From Phlebiopsis flavidoalba (Eukaryota; Basidiomycota; Agaricomycetes; Polyporales; Phanerochaetaceae), in contig JAOCPU010000080.1 in NCBI GenBank assembly GCA_035772785.1, positions 1 through 64,000 of the forward strand: 64,000 nt of DNA, written 5' to 3'. Positions 1 through 11,130 of the stretch are shown one piece after another. Both the position numbers and the translations under genes were made by a program. The notes beneath the pieces are model-generated. The model was not told the DNA's origin, ran no database searches, and saw only the letters and a program-made list of their open reading frames with translations. The first letter of the stretch is position 1; every line of letters starts with the position of its first letter.

Positions 1-88
1 TAGCTGCTATCGTCCTCGCATACAAGCTTGGGCCTTAGTTGTGACAATTCCCCTTGTCAGTTCCCTTTTGTGTAGTAGATAGTTTCTC

Positions 89-105
89 CATCTGGGAAAA
101 CCCCC
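89..105 (+). repeat. Left terminal inverted repeat of the Plavaka element
   Basis: Seventeen bases exactly complementary to 8303-8319. It is followed at once by a 16-bp perfect palindrome, CGGGATAATTATCCCG at 106-121, which has no clear counterpart at the right end and could be a subterminal binding site (inference). Confidence 0.92.
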
Positions 106-429
106 CGGGATAATTATCCCGAGATTATGTAGAGTACCTTGTAACATGGCGGTAATGTGAATAACGCACCTGTAACGGAGTCGGTTATGTCCATTACCAT
201 ATTAGGATCCATCCCGCGCGCTTGTCAAGCAATAAGTCTGGGTCTCTGTCGCGTGTTCGTTTGGCACTCACCACCACCTTCAACCACCGAGCGACGCCCC
301 AAACTGATGCGCTCGGCTGCGTACTGCAGCTCTCTCCTCTGCAAGGATGTGCGCGTGTGTAGTCAACCTGAGCGACTCGACTGTCTAGCGCACCGGACAT
401 CGTCACTCGGTAGGCAAACACGCGTGCAT

Positions 430-1105
430 CCACCAGCATAGGCGAGGCTTCGCGGGCATAGGCAAGTCGGTGTAGACATAGGGGCTACATGGACATTGGT
501 AAGACGATGCGTACATGGACGAAACGGCACGGGCTCAATAACTGACGAGATGGCTTGGTTATAGACAGACGACGTGACGACGCGGCCAAAGTGGCGACAC
601 GACGCAAGCACGGACAAGAACGATTGTGGTTATGGACGACACCACGCGGCCATCAGCGACATGACACCACACATGGACAACATGACATGGTTGTGGACAA
701 CAACGACGCAGTCGTGGACGGTCACCGACACGCGGCTATCGGCGACCGCTGACATGACACGAGCATGGACAAGATGACGCGGTTTGTACGGACAAGAGCG
801 ACACGGTTTTGAGGACAACACAAGCGGCCATTGGCAAGACGACACACGCATGTGCAAGATACGCGGTCGGTGGACAAGAACGACGCGGTTGTGGTTGATA
901 CAAACGCGAGCATCGACGAGACTTGAACGCAAGCATCGGCGAGACTTAAACGTAAGCATCGGCGAGAGGACACGAGCATCGGCGAGAGGACACGAGCATC
1001 GGCAAGAGGACACGAAGCATCGGCGAGAGGACACGGACACCGGTGAAAACGACGCCGGCATTGGTGAGATGGTACAAGCATAGGCAAGAGGACTCGGACG
1101 CGGTC
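430..1105. repeat. Degenerate 20-22-bp subterminal repeat array
   Basis: This is a run of imperfect units of about 20-22 bp on the theme GGCGAGAGGACACGAGCATC. The best-preserved block is at about 959-1035, where near-identical 20-mers follow one another; going left, units drift to the form GGACAAGAACGACGCGGTTGT. The array fills the space between the transposase stop codon and the left terminus. Subterminal repeats of this kind are known in CACTA elements, where they bind the element-encoded DNA-binding protein; that role here is inference. The open frames across it are by-products of the periodicity and are not called as genes. Confidence 0.8.
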
Positions 1106-1189
1106 GGGTGCAGTGTACATGACAATGCGAGTATGGCGTCGGAGACGAGAGCTGTAGTAAAAGACAGAAGTAGATAGCCATAAAACATT

Positions 1190-4100
1190 TCAAACTACTA
1201 CCCCATAAGAGTGACGATCCGTGAAGCAACTGACAAGAAACTTGGGACAAAGGTCAAGTACATTGTCACTAGTCCATTCACGCGGGACCTCTGCTCCAAA
1301 CCGGGGAAATAAATGAACGCTTCGCCGGATGTTTGTCAGGGGTATGACTGAGATCGAGCGCGAAACCCCTTCGTGCTCATAGACCGTACCACCCGTGGCT
1401 GCATGACCTATTTGGAAGAGGCCGTGATTAGAGTCCGTCGCTGCCGTGAATGGTGTGAACCATTCTATGTATGCAAGGTAGTCGGGTGGGGGACGTTGAG
1501 GAAAGAGAATTGGGATACAGCGCTTGGGAATCGAGAATATTGCCCGCACGCGTGCTACGCGATAGCCTGCAATGCACGCGTCGTTAGTGATGAAGTTTAC
1601 GATGCTTACAGACGAGTCACGCACCGTTAACACCAACAGCGGCGCCATGGCCTATGTCGACAAGTGCAGTGTCAAACCGGCCTGGGATTGGTCGCCCTCG
1701 CTTATATCCGAGCGTGGTGGTTTCGCGTGCACAACATCGTATTCATCTGAAGCATGCCGGTAGCGCGGGAAGTCGCTTTCCAGAACTTGGGCTTTGTGAT
1801 ACACTGGGACGTGGTTAAATCCCAGCGACTCACGAAGACTTTCAGCAAGTGTCTTGATATGCCGAGGAGTGGCTGTCGGATTGTTGAATTTTGCGATCCA
1901 GTGAGTTAGAGCCTCAGAGAAGTGGTGAGCGCCGTAATTCAGCCCGAGAGAGTAAAATGTGACCGCTTTTGCCGACGGCTCACGCGTCATGAGGATGTGG
2001 CTTTCGTGGTGAAGGTAGAGGGCTCGCTGTGGTCCGCCAGACATTTGCTGTCGAATCCGATGAGTCCGACTGCCGCTGTCGAGATTCTGAGTCCAGCCGC
2101 CACTTGATGTAGCGTTCGTGACGAAGAATCTTTTCGCGTCGCTCCAGCCAAATCGTCATCTGGTCATATTCGTCCTTGCGATATTACTGGATCCCGGTAG
2201 GCTTCCTTAGCCATGTCGATATGCAGCCTTTTCGGTGTATTCCGTGTTGAAATTATCTGCGGTGCCCAGCAATTCAATGAGAAACCGGTAGTGACGAAGA
2301 AAGTGGAGCTTTGGAAAATTGAAGTCCGAGCGAATGCCGAGCTCCTGAAAGATGGACTTGTTGTCGTGGAAGCGAGCGAGAGCGTCCTCGAGGGCATCCA
2401 GAGTCTGCGTACTGGCGCGTGTGAAACCGGGTATTGCGCAAGATAGACAAAATCCAGAACCGCCCGGACAGCGCGCACAAGACGGGCAGCAGACATGTTA
2501 TCTGGCAGTCGCATGTCAAACCACCAACCCAAGCAAAATGCGGCAGATATCCGCGTGTTCTCTTCCTGTCAGCCGGGAGAGATGTGTGATACCCTTGAAG
2601 AAGACGCGGACGTTATGGTTCGGGGGAAACCGCGCGCATCGTGCATCTATCTCTTCCGCGCTGTAGGCCTTCTTGATCAAGAGATGAGGTTGCTTGACAA
2701 CGCCCTGGAGAAGTTGATGTAGTACGTCGGGCGTTATTGACGTGAAAACGTTGGAATAATGAAGAAATTCCCAGAACGGCCGGTATGTTGGCTTGATACC
2801 GATCGCTTTACACAAGCGTCAGCATACTCGGACCGTGAGAGGACATCGACCTGCTCGAGAGTATCTAGTACCTCAGAGAGGTCTCGGAATGGGTACGGAT
2901 TGTCTGGATCAAAGTCGCCTAAGACCTTCCGTCGCTGCTTCACATATAGGGCAGTCGCCAGTCTTGGTACAAGTGACCAAGACCTGCTCCGGATAAATCA
3001 CCAACATACGCGGCGTATAGAGGATGCACACGCCTTGTTGCACCGTCAGCGCTTGTCATAGGCAATCCCGTGCGACCAGCTTCCTCTAAGGGGGCAAGAA
3101 TGCGGCGCATACAGGCATGGAAGAGGTTTGCGAGAGAGCGCGCCGGCGTGCCGTTTTGTTGGTGATGTGCTCGAGCTTGGTTGTTGGGAGGTATCCGAGT
3201 AAGATATGAGCACCTCGAATGGTTTGCTGCGAATGTCTTTCGGGATGTTCCCGATGGTGGAGGTAGACTGGATAAGCCCGCCTTGTTGCGGAAAAGAGTA
3301 AGCTGGGTCTTGTCTGACGAGATAATGATGGGGATTATGGTTGCACTCGGGAGTCCTTGCCTCCACCGTTTTCTACGGGGGTCGAAATTGGGTGTAAGGG
3401 GTAGGTCGGCAACGTTGACATCAATTCTGCTTACCTGGGCTGCCCACCACCATTTTGCCGTGTGCATATCGTGAAAGAGACGGTCCTTCCGGGCCTGATC
3501 GGCATAGTGACGTTTCAGGGAGAAAGACGAGGTGAGGTGTCAAACTCCGGCTCGGTGTATAGCGCACGGATGCACTCAAGGACGTCGCGAAAGTATACAT
3601 CAAAATAGTGTACACCATCAACTTTGATCTCGTCGCGTTCAAAGCGTGGGCGAGGTGCAGGAAGAGAGTCTACGAGCTTGTTAAGCTCGCGAGTGGTCTT
3701 GAACGAGATTCCCAGGCTGTCTTGTAGCTGTAATAGGGTGTGAATGATATGAAATGACTGGCGTTTGGAGGCCTCAGGCTGTACTCACACCATCGATTCC
3801 GAACAGCTCATTTGATGCATTAGAACCCGGACCACCGCATCTTTGACCAGCGGGCGATATCCCATTCCATCTTACTTGCGAACGGCGCATACGGATTAGA
3901 TGCAGAGTTCTCAAGGCTATTTCTGTATTGGGCGTAGCCAGTAGCAGACGTTGCATTTGGCTGAGGTGGTATCGGCTGGCCAGCTCCCGGTAGTGGTGGG
4001 AAACTTGTCAATGCGGAGAGTTCGTCGCAGAGCTGTCTGGATGCGCGCACTGCTCGACTGACCCGCTGACTCAGACACAGCTACGTTTTCATGATTCGGA

Positions 4101-4773
4101 GTCGTGGTCGCGGTTGTAGCCATGGTCCGCGGTCCTGCGGTCGCAGTCGGAGTCGTAGCTGATGTAGAGAGATGACGATGCCGCGTGGATTGATCCCAGC
4201 GCAGATTGCGCTGATGCTGTGTCGAGCTCTTCAGGTACGTTGCGTGCCACTTCTATGCTTGTCTATAATCCGTCGGTTTCAGGATCGGAATCTGAATCTG
4301 AATCGTTGTCGTCACGTATATCTGCCGTCAGGGTGAGTTTTTGTATTTGCGGCATCACGAGAGGTATAATATCTATGCTACTTACCTGATGGTTCGTCCA
4401 TAGCTTCGTCATGGTCACTGGGTTCTCTCCGACGATCCTCTTGATCACCCCATCCAGGCAAGTCTTCATGCGAGTATTGAGTACTTGATCCATAAAAGTC
4501 TCCAGTGAATGGCGTTGCCGCTGTTGATGTACCGCCTTGGAACGGTAGGTCGTGTGCTTGCAACGTCGTTGGGTCCCAGTTCTGATCCATTGTATCGTCT
4601 TGATCAGGTGCTAGGTATGGGCCTGCACTGGGGGTCTTGCCCTTGTCCGCTTCGGGACCGTGCTGCATATCTTCGAGTTGGCCATTGCATGCCGGGTTAA
4701 GCGTCTTGGCCAGATGGATCGAATAGCCGACTTTGGACGAAAATCGCTTGAGGCATCCAAAGCAAAAAGGCAT
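1190..4773 (-). CDS. Plavaka transposase (multi-exon)
   Basis: This is the catalytic protein of the element, cutting and rejoining at its termini. The N-terminus has a zinc-finger-like CFGC...H motif (MPFCFGCLKRF at 4773), then an acidic linker with an Asp-Ser repeat near 4270. Family hallmarks follow in order: the YAPFASKMEWDIARW block near 3860, KMVVGS / AKWWWAAQ near 3440, IIPIIISSDKTQLT near 3330, CTKTGDCPIC near 2960, the NVFTSITPDVLHQLL block near 2740, SAARLVRAVRAVLDFVY near 2470, and the C-terminal WTSDNVLDLCPKF block ending at the stop at 1190. Exons are separated by short introns. A one-base break lies near 2420 between AQYPVS and QTLDALEDALARF. The start was chosen as the Met opening the Cys motif. 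Exon borders are approximate; the family assignment is firm. Confidence 0.9.
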
Positions 4774-4980
4774 GTTAAGGAAAGAGGTCTGGAAGTACCG
4801 GTGAGTGGAAACTTGGCGCGCGTAGGTGTGAGGACAAGACGTGAATCTTGGGTGCTCGCGCGATGACTTACCTCAGCACCCATCAATTCCAGACTCCCAC
4901 GCTATCGCAAAGTTTTCGCCTCTCGCATCCGCTCTCATCTCCAGAAGAGTCTGTGTTGCCTCTTCATCGTTGCATATCTC
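4774..4980. promoter_or_regulatory. Divergent promoter region of the Plavaka element
   Basis: A gap of about 200 bp separates the two divergently read transposon genes, so it must hold the start signals for both. I see no clean TATA box. Confidence 0.45.
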
Positions 4981-7900
4981 ATGGCGAAGCTCGCCAAGTC
5001 AATTCCAGAGGCTCCCGAGCCGTCTGTCGACCTCTCTGGCCGACAGACACGAATTTCGAAAGCAAAACTGCTCAGCAACCCCAGTAAGCACTCTTCTTAG
5101 GCCCCCAAGAACATATAGATCTTACCTTTTTACTCTCAGCATGGGAAAAGAAAACACGAGCCAAAGAAGGACCAGCCGCCTCCGCTGACTTGAATGAAGA
5201 TAGCAGAAATGCAGCGGCAAAGGGCGTCGCGCGAGCTCGAAGAACTTGAAGACAAAGAAAACCAAAGCCGGGGGAAAGAAAAAAGGTAACGTTTTCCATT
5301 GTCTGCCTCAGTGTCGCCGAGTAAGGCTCTGAGTATCGGTGGCTCTGGCAGAGTCGTCAGCGCGCGGTAAGCCGGACGCCGGTGGCGGCGTGGGAGATGA
5401 ACCCACTGTGACCAAACAAAAGCCAGGTAAGTATTGTGTCCATCACGGCAAATAGACGTGACGCAAGCGTGCCCTTAAATAGCTCGGTCGAGTCGCTTGA
5501 TCATCGACCCCGCCCTGCTTGACAACTCTGATGAAGAGCCCGACGCCGATAGCCAGCCTCTGGGGGAGAGGCGTATCATTACGCCTGCTCCTCGACGCCG
5601 CAAAAACAGACAACACGATGACCAGTGCCGCTTCGACTGGCCCTTCTGAGGCTGCAACAACAACCGTTACCAAATCCGCCAACAAAGAGACGGTTCCTGC
5701 GGCCAACAGCAAGAAGAACAGTACAGAAGAAAATTCAAAGACCACAAGCCTGCACAACTCCACCCACAAGACCCGTAGCAACAAGAAGACTCCTGCTAAC
5801 AAGGCACACGGCGGCGAAAGCGACTCGGAGCTTTCGGCTCTGGAAGAAAGCGGCAACGACTCAAGTGACAACTACGTTACCTCGGCCTCTGAGTCTGAAG
5901 AAGAAGAGTCTGATGAGGGCGAAGTCAGCGAGTCAGAGGACGAGGAGGCTGTGGGAAACAGCGAATCAGATGGAGATGTACGTACGCCTCACCGTCTTTC
6001 TTAAAACACTATGCCGATGATCTATACCAGCCCGTCTCGGAGTCAGAGAGCGGCCATCGCAACCTCAATGGCGTGCTGACCTCCGAGCCAACAATCCCCG
6101 GAGAGAGATCCATTCAAGACCGTGACGGAGCTGTGTCTTTAAGTGATGACGTATCCCACGGATTCTCTACATCTACGCGCTACACGCCATTGTTGCGCCG
6201 AAAGCGCAATCGAAGGTCTGTCTCGTTGTACGAAGAGGTTGGACTCCAGTCACTGACATAAAGCCGTATGCTTTAGAACTCGAGTCCAATGAGCGTTCAA
6301 GAAAGCGTAGCTACGACAGCAGCGAAGAAGCAGGAAGGCAAACGCAAACGCAAGCGCAACGAGTCCGAAGACGGCCTTCAGAATAAGAAGAAGACCCAGA
6401 AGCAGCGTCACGGTGCTAGCATGGCAGATCACGTTGCTATAATGAACGAGAGGTAAGTTGAGTTTCCTCATTCAAGTTGTGCCTCATGCTTACCGAAGTG
6501 CAATTTTAGCGTCCCACGTTCAAGAGCATGGCTTCAAAGGAACACGGCGAAACACTTGAACGCAGCATTACTAACCGCTCCGATGACGTGAATATAAATA
6601 CTAACACACCTGGCGTTGTGCTTCAGGCTGTGATGGTAGCCGACAACGAAGACGACAAGCCGAACAATGCTAACAAGGGCGCCGTCAAAAACGCTCGGGA
6701 GCTGCAAGCTCACCCGGACACTCGCCTTTCATTTACACGCGATGGCGAGGTCGGCAAGAAATCTCAGTCCAAGGTCATAGAGACCCTCCTGGACACACTC
6801 TTCCTCAACATCACCGCAGATATGATGTTCACTCAAGGTAAGCCATCTGTTATGCGACGGACTAGCGAACTTACCATGTTATGAACTCTCTCAGGTGTTT
6901 TTGGGAATCTCAAGGGCCGATGCGCGTCTCCGCCATCAACGCATTATCATCGAAGAGGCCGCCGACGCTATTGGACATCAAGAGGCGGCAAAACGCATAC
7001 GTGCTGACCGCGAGTACGCATGGACGCTAATACGATTGGTTAGTAATTCCTTATCGCAACTGCAGTCCGGTTTCAATGCTGATTATTTGGTGTCGCTCAA
7101 ACATCACTTGTTCTTCGTGAACGGCATGTAGTGCCGAGGCCAGAAATGCCATTATACGAGGTAATATGAAGAGCTTCGCCAACAGCGCTGTCATCAGCGA
7201 GTATGGACTGGAGGATCCACGCAGCACACCTGAGTCCCGCAGTGTGCGCTCGTCATGCAGCTTCTCAAAGGCAGCGCATACATCTTCCGCTTTGACACAG
7301 TCAAGGTGAGTACAGTCATATCCAACCTCGATGATGTATACTTCTGACCAAGTGCTCGCTACAATACAGAATCGTGTCGATGGGATGATGCCTCTGGGCC
7401 CGATCAATCTTCACGAACATCATCCGCACTTTTTTCTTTGAAGACGACGGCAACCGCAAAACTCCTTCGTACGGTGCCAGGTGCTCGACGTATTTCAAGT
7501 CGAGTATCGAAACTCTGCCAAACGAGAAGGAGATTCCCGTGCCGTGTGTGCGCACTCGCATGCGCTGTGGTACGGTCTCTTGTTAACTCATGCCGCCGTG
7601 TGATCATCACATTGACTTGGGAACTTGTTTAACAGGTTAGGCTCTCGCTGGCGGACTGGCAATCGGGAATTTGCAAGAAGCCATCTAATTATTCAACATC
7701 GTCAGCGAGTAGCGCATACAAGGTCATCACGGCCGTCCTCGAGCGCTCCAAGAAGGACAGCCCAATGGTGTGCCACCGAGCCTTACACAAGTTGTGGGTC
7801 GATGTTAGGTACGCGTTTTATTCCCTTTTTTTGCGTGATGTAGCGCTGATGTGATATTCCAGTGGTTTACACCCCTGCCGTCACTGAAGAGGCTCAGAAG

Positions 7901-8011
7901 AGTCACGATGCGGAGGTAGAGGACCTCATGGCGCTGATGTTCAACGGAGGGCAAGCAAGAACTGTAAGCGCTACGAGCGCATGGACTCGGGCCCTGCGGG
8001 TGTGTATATAG
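4981..8011 (+). CDS. DUF6532-family accessory protein of the Plavaka element
   Basis: This is the second gene of the transposon; its molecular function is unknown. Exon 1 begins MAKLAKSIPEAPEP at 4981 and splices at a GTAAGC. The middle (about 5500-6300) is a low-complexity linker rich in Ser, Glu, Lys and Thr, probably disordered. The conserved part runs from about 6530: GVVLQAVMVADNEDDK, then an exon with RLRHQRIIIEEAADAIGHQ (6930) and AAKRIRADREYAW (6990), then ARNAIIRGNMKSFAN and EYGLEDPRS (about 7140-7220), FTNIIRTFFFEDDGNRKTP (about 7410), and a final exon ending in EDLMALMFNGGQ with the stop at 8011. This order of blocks is that of DUF6532, a basidiomycete family often seen in transposons. 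At least one frame break is suspected near 5240. Exon borders are approximate. Confidence 0.75.
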
Positions 8012-8302
8012 TGGTTACGTGCGCTGATCAGATGTGGTGTCGCACATGTGTAGGGGTCGACGAGCTGGCGGGGGTGGTATGCTTGCGTGTAGACGTCGGT
8101 GGGTGTGGATGTAGCGGTATATAGCACGGTTAACAGTATGATATTTGTCATCTATTCAGCAGTAATTGCATACAAATAAAGCATTGTTAATCGTACCCTT
8201 GCATAATCGTGAAACAGATAATTGGCCAACCTCATAACGAAGGGTAAGCGTCTAACGGTCTAATTCGGGGAAATTAACACGCGTTTATTGTTTATTATCG
8301 TA

Positions 8303-8319
8303 GGGGGTTTTCCCAGATG
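8303..8319 (-). repeat. Right terminal inverted repeat of the Plavaka element
   Basis: Exact reverse complement of 89-105. The next two bases, TC, repeat the two bases before position 89. Confidence 0.92.
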
Positions 8320-8672
8320 TCTGAATTGATTTTACACCCTACCCCTTGATTACTATGTGAGATGTCTGAAGAGACCAAATAATAAAATGTATCCATTTGA
8401 TTGACGGGATAAACAAATAAAAAGCTTGAAGTTGCAACACTGCACTGCCCAAAAGCGGGAAGCGATCAGAAACCGTTGTGGCGCACAAATTGATTCAAAT
8501 TTGTATTGGAAACCCTAGGGTTAAGGTTGGCAGATGCCCAAGAGACGCTCAAATTTGAATCGAACGGTAACAAAATTCACATTTTCCCACGCTTACTACG
8601 AAATTTTGGGTTAGGAAGAGAAACCCCAATACCCAAACACGCATTGGAAACGATTTATTATTCATAAATCGT
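8320..8672 (+). repeat. Dispersed repeat copy 1 (interrupted by Plavaka; continues at 1-88)
   Basis: Positions 8491-8672 match the reverse complement of 37561-37750 with only scattered differences. The homology continues through 8320-8490, matching the reverse complement of about 38140-38310 and sharing for example ACTATGTGAGATG and AAGCGATC. Sequence just before the transposon (about 50-88) matches the reverse complement of about 38312-38345. Copy 1 lacks the roughly 390 bp found at 37751-38140 of copy 2. The end at 8672 is a small palindrome (CGATTTA ... TAAATCG), the same terminus as copy 2. The next 145 bp, up to 8817, are AT-rich and hold nothing I recognise. Confidence 0.85.
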
Positions 8673-8817
8673 AAAGAGTAATGAGTATAGTTCTTTCAGC
8701 CATAATAACGTCTTTGAGGATTATTACTAATAATCATTTGAACGCTGCCTAACTTTGCCATCCACAGCTTCATCGCATTTCACGTCTTCGCCAGTGTGTC
8801 GCCGATGGCGGGCAACA

Positions 8818-11130
8818 AGAGGCGTGGGAGCACACGGAGCGCCTAGCTAACCCGCGCAGCCACAGCCCTTGACGAAGGTTTGGCTGCGCCTCGAGGGTGC
8901 GAGTAAGACTATCTCTCGATTATGAGTATCAGTGTTCGGAGAACACTATCATCAGCGTCAAAGTACAGAAGACAGAGTAGGATCCAGGCAGGGAACGGTG
9001 AGTGTCCAACGATCCCTATTGTCTCCTCGTAAGGGGTGGTTTGAACAACGTTCGCTAAAATTTCCCTTCTCTAGTCTTACAGGGCATTTCTCTCGTTTTA
9101 GGCATATTCAGAGCGTTGTTAAAGGCTTTGGCAGGCGTTGCAAGCTATACGAAAGAGACTTTGTCGAGAACATGAAACACTTACACCGTCTGTGATGATG
9201 GCTCAGAATACATGATGAGCGAGGTATGGGGGACCCTCCTACATTGACACGAGCACATGATACGCGCCCTAAATTTGAACTTTTAGCTCACCCTAAATCC
9301 TTCTAAGCCAGTCACAAATATTTTGACTCGGTTTCCGCTGCAATTCAGCCCCAGGGCATACATCACAACATTCTCCCGCCCGTCAACTCGATACCGATTT
9401 GCGCCTGGCTTGTCTCCGGGCTGTTTTGCACCCGCACGCCCACGAAGAAGCAATAGTCAGCCCGTTCAATGTCCATGTTAGACGTCCGGAGTTTATTTTC
9501 GGCTCCTCATCGCAAGAACACCATGACATAAACACATTGGTTCACTCGTGCTTACGGTCCTCTCAAACTTGTCCTTTGAGGGGCTAGGCGCATTGGGTGC
9601 TAGTCGTTCCCCAGACGTCAGAGTAAAAACGTAAGCAGCCCTGTACTATAGCATGTCTTCATCCAAACTCACGCAAGCCGACGGGACACGAGCGCGGGGC
9701 CTCTGTAACGCGTCTATTGTGGCCACCCAATACGCATAAATCACGGCTGACGGCGCTTAAAAACCGGGAGCTTTGTCGGCATCACTTCTCACATTGGGGC
9801 CTATTCGGCGCGCTCATCCATTCAACTCTGTAAGTCAGCGCCACAAAGCTACTCACACGCGACCTGCACAAACCCCCACAGACTTACTACTATCTCTCTT
9901 TCCCAAACGACCTGCTGGGGCCCCATTCTCCTCGTCACATTCATTTACCTCCTTGAGGCGACGCAGACCTTTCGTCATCACGCGCGACTGCTTCCAGATA
10001 TATGTCGTTCGCTATGGAGATGCGGACAGCCTCAATGAGCTGCAGCTCGAGGGAATCATGGTGCCCATTTTTACGTCTGTCGGTGAGCTCATTTTGGTGT
10101 CCATTGCGTTCGTCCAGATTTTAATCCAGATTCTAATGCGTACAAGTGAGCTCCGCAGTGCAGCTCTTTTATGCTTATCGCCTTCATATGTTGTACCGGA
10201 AGAGACATATTGTTTTGTGGCTGTTTTTGTGGGGTGGGTATAATTCACAGTGCGGTCTGACATTGGCACACTAACGCTCTGTTTAGAAAAGCTGTCAGCG
10301 CTGCAACTATTCGCTGGATATTCACCGGGGTTCATGCTACCATTATCGGGAACCTGTTTTCTGGGCCTGCAGCATGCCCGGGTCATGCGTATTGGACAAG
10401 GGGTAGGTTCGCGGTGCACATGGATCTATGTGAGCGGTGGCTGATGCACCTGTAGCTTTGGCTAGTTGGAAAGCGCGTTGTGCGACATATTAATCGCCAT
10501 AGGAACTGATCTACTTCGTACGTCTACCTACATGATGCGTTTATTCACACATCATCAACAGCGCATATAGCTCCTCTACATGAAACGAACAGAAATCCTC
10601 AGTCGTTCAACTCACAACCTAAATTAACAAACTCGTCCGCCTCATCATAGAGACAGGCTCTCTCACAGGTGCGTCTCCTCTTCTCAGCGCTTTTTCCCAG
10701 CACTGACACGGTCCCGTAGCGGCAATGGCGACGCTCTCGCTCGTGCTATATTACGCCTCCCCAGGTCTGCCGTACCACGTTGCTGTCGCAAACAGTGCTC
10801 TCGAAGCTATACTCCAATTCCGCGCTCGCGATTTTTCAATAGCCGCATCCAGATTGTCGGCGGCCGCGACGCGATCGCCGATTCGCAGCAGGAAGAAATT
10901 CCATTTCTCGCTCAGGACGATCGTGAGGACGGCGCCCAGGGCCTTCTGGGAGTATTCGTGTGCAAGAGGACATACTTGTACATGGGGACAATGCTCGGAA
11001 ACGTTGGGGTACAAGGTGGGGGGGGGGGGGATCAGAGACTGGTGGTTGTAGTAAGCAGGTTGGCTGATGAATCGGCGTAGGGCGCTGTTTGTGACCCGCA
11101 AATGAGCGTTTGTATCGAACGTAACGGAGT
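8818..11130 (+). repeat. Segmental duplication, copy A
   Basis: This stretch is colinear with 12537-14940. Homology begins at AGGCGTGGGA, runs through the upstream region (CTTGACGAAGGTTT ... CCTCGAGGG) and the whole DUF6534 gene, and fades after the GTTGGCTGATGA block near 11055-11130. Both copies lie in the same orientation, separated by about 1.4 kb of unrelated sequence. Confidence 0.85.
9600..11051 (+). pseudogene. DUF6534 membrane protein, copy A (degraded)
   Basis: This is a relic of a basidiomycete multi-pass membrane protein family of unknown function. Recognisable blocks are FVITRDCFQIYVVRYGD (about 9970-10025), LNELQLEGIMVPIFTSV (to 10080), LSALQLFAGYSPGFM (10290-10340) and, after an intron, MATLSLVLYYA near 10725. 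Damage relative to copy B: the start codon equivalent to 13444 is replaced (GCTAGTCG at about 9599 instead of GATGTCG), one base is gained in the WLVG-S-ALCD segment near 10470, and one base is gained in the NLINKL segment near 10623. A run of 13 G at 11018-11030 lies in the tail. Copy A therefore cannot encode a full protein as read, unless the assembly carries indel errors. Confidence 0.75.

Larger units (their letters stand above)
89..8319. mobile_element. Plavaka-like (CACTA-type) DNA transposon, complete
   Basis: The element is bounded by a perfect 17-bp terminal inverted repeat, CATCTGGGAAAACCCCC at 89-105 and its reverse complement at 8303-8319. The dinucleotide TC lies directly outside both ends, a 2-bp target-site duplication. 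Inside are a minus-strand Plavaka transposase gene (1190-4773) and a divergent plus-strand DUF6532 gene (4981-8011), plus a degenerate 20-22-bp repeat array near the left end. The flanks (before 89 and after 8319) join into a sequence that matches the reverse complement of about 38300-38330, a paralogous copy without the insertion, which supports the ends independently. Termini, target duplication and both gene modules are present, so the element is structurally complete; one apparent frameshift in the transposase makes autonomy uncertain. Confidence 0.9.

Noticed and set aside
630..1250. Open frame of 206 codons on the minus strand
   Set aside because: Produced by the 20-22-bp repeat array; composition and periodicity are not those of a protein gene.
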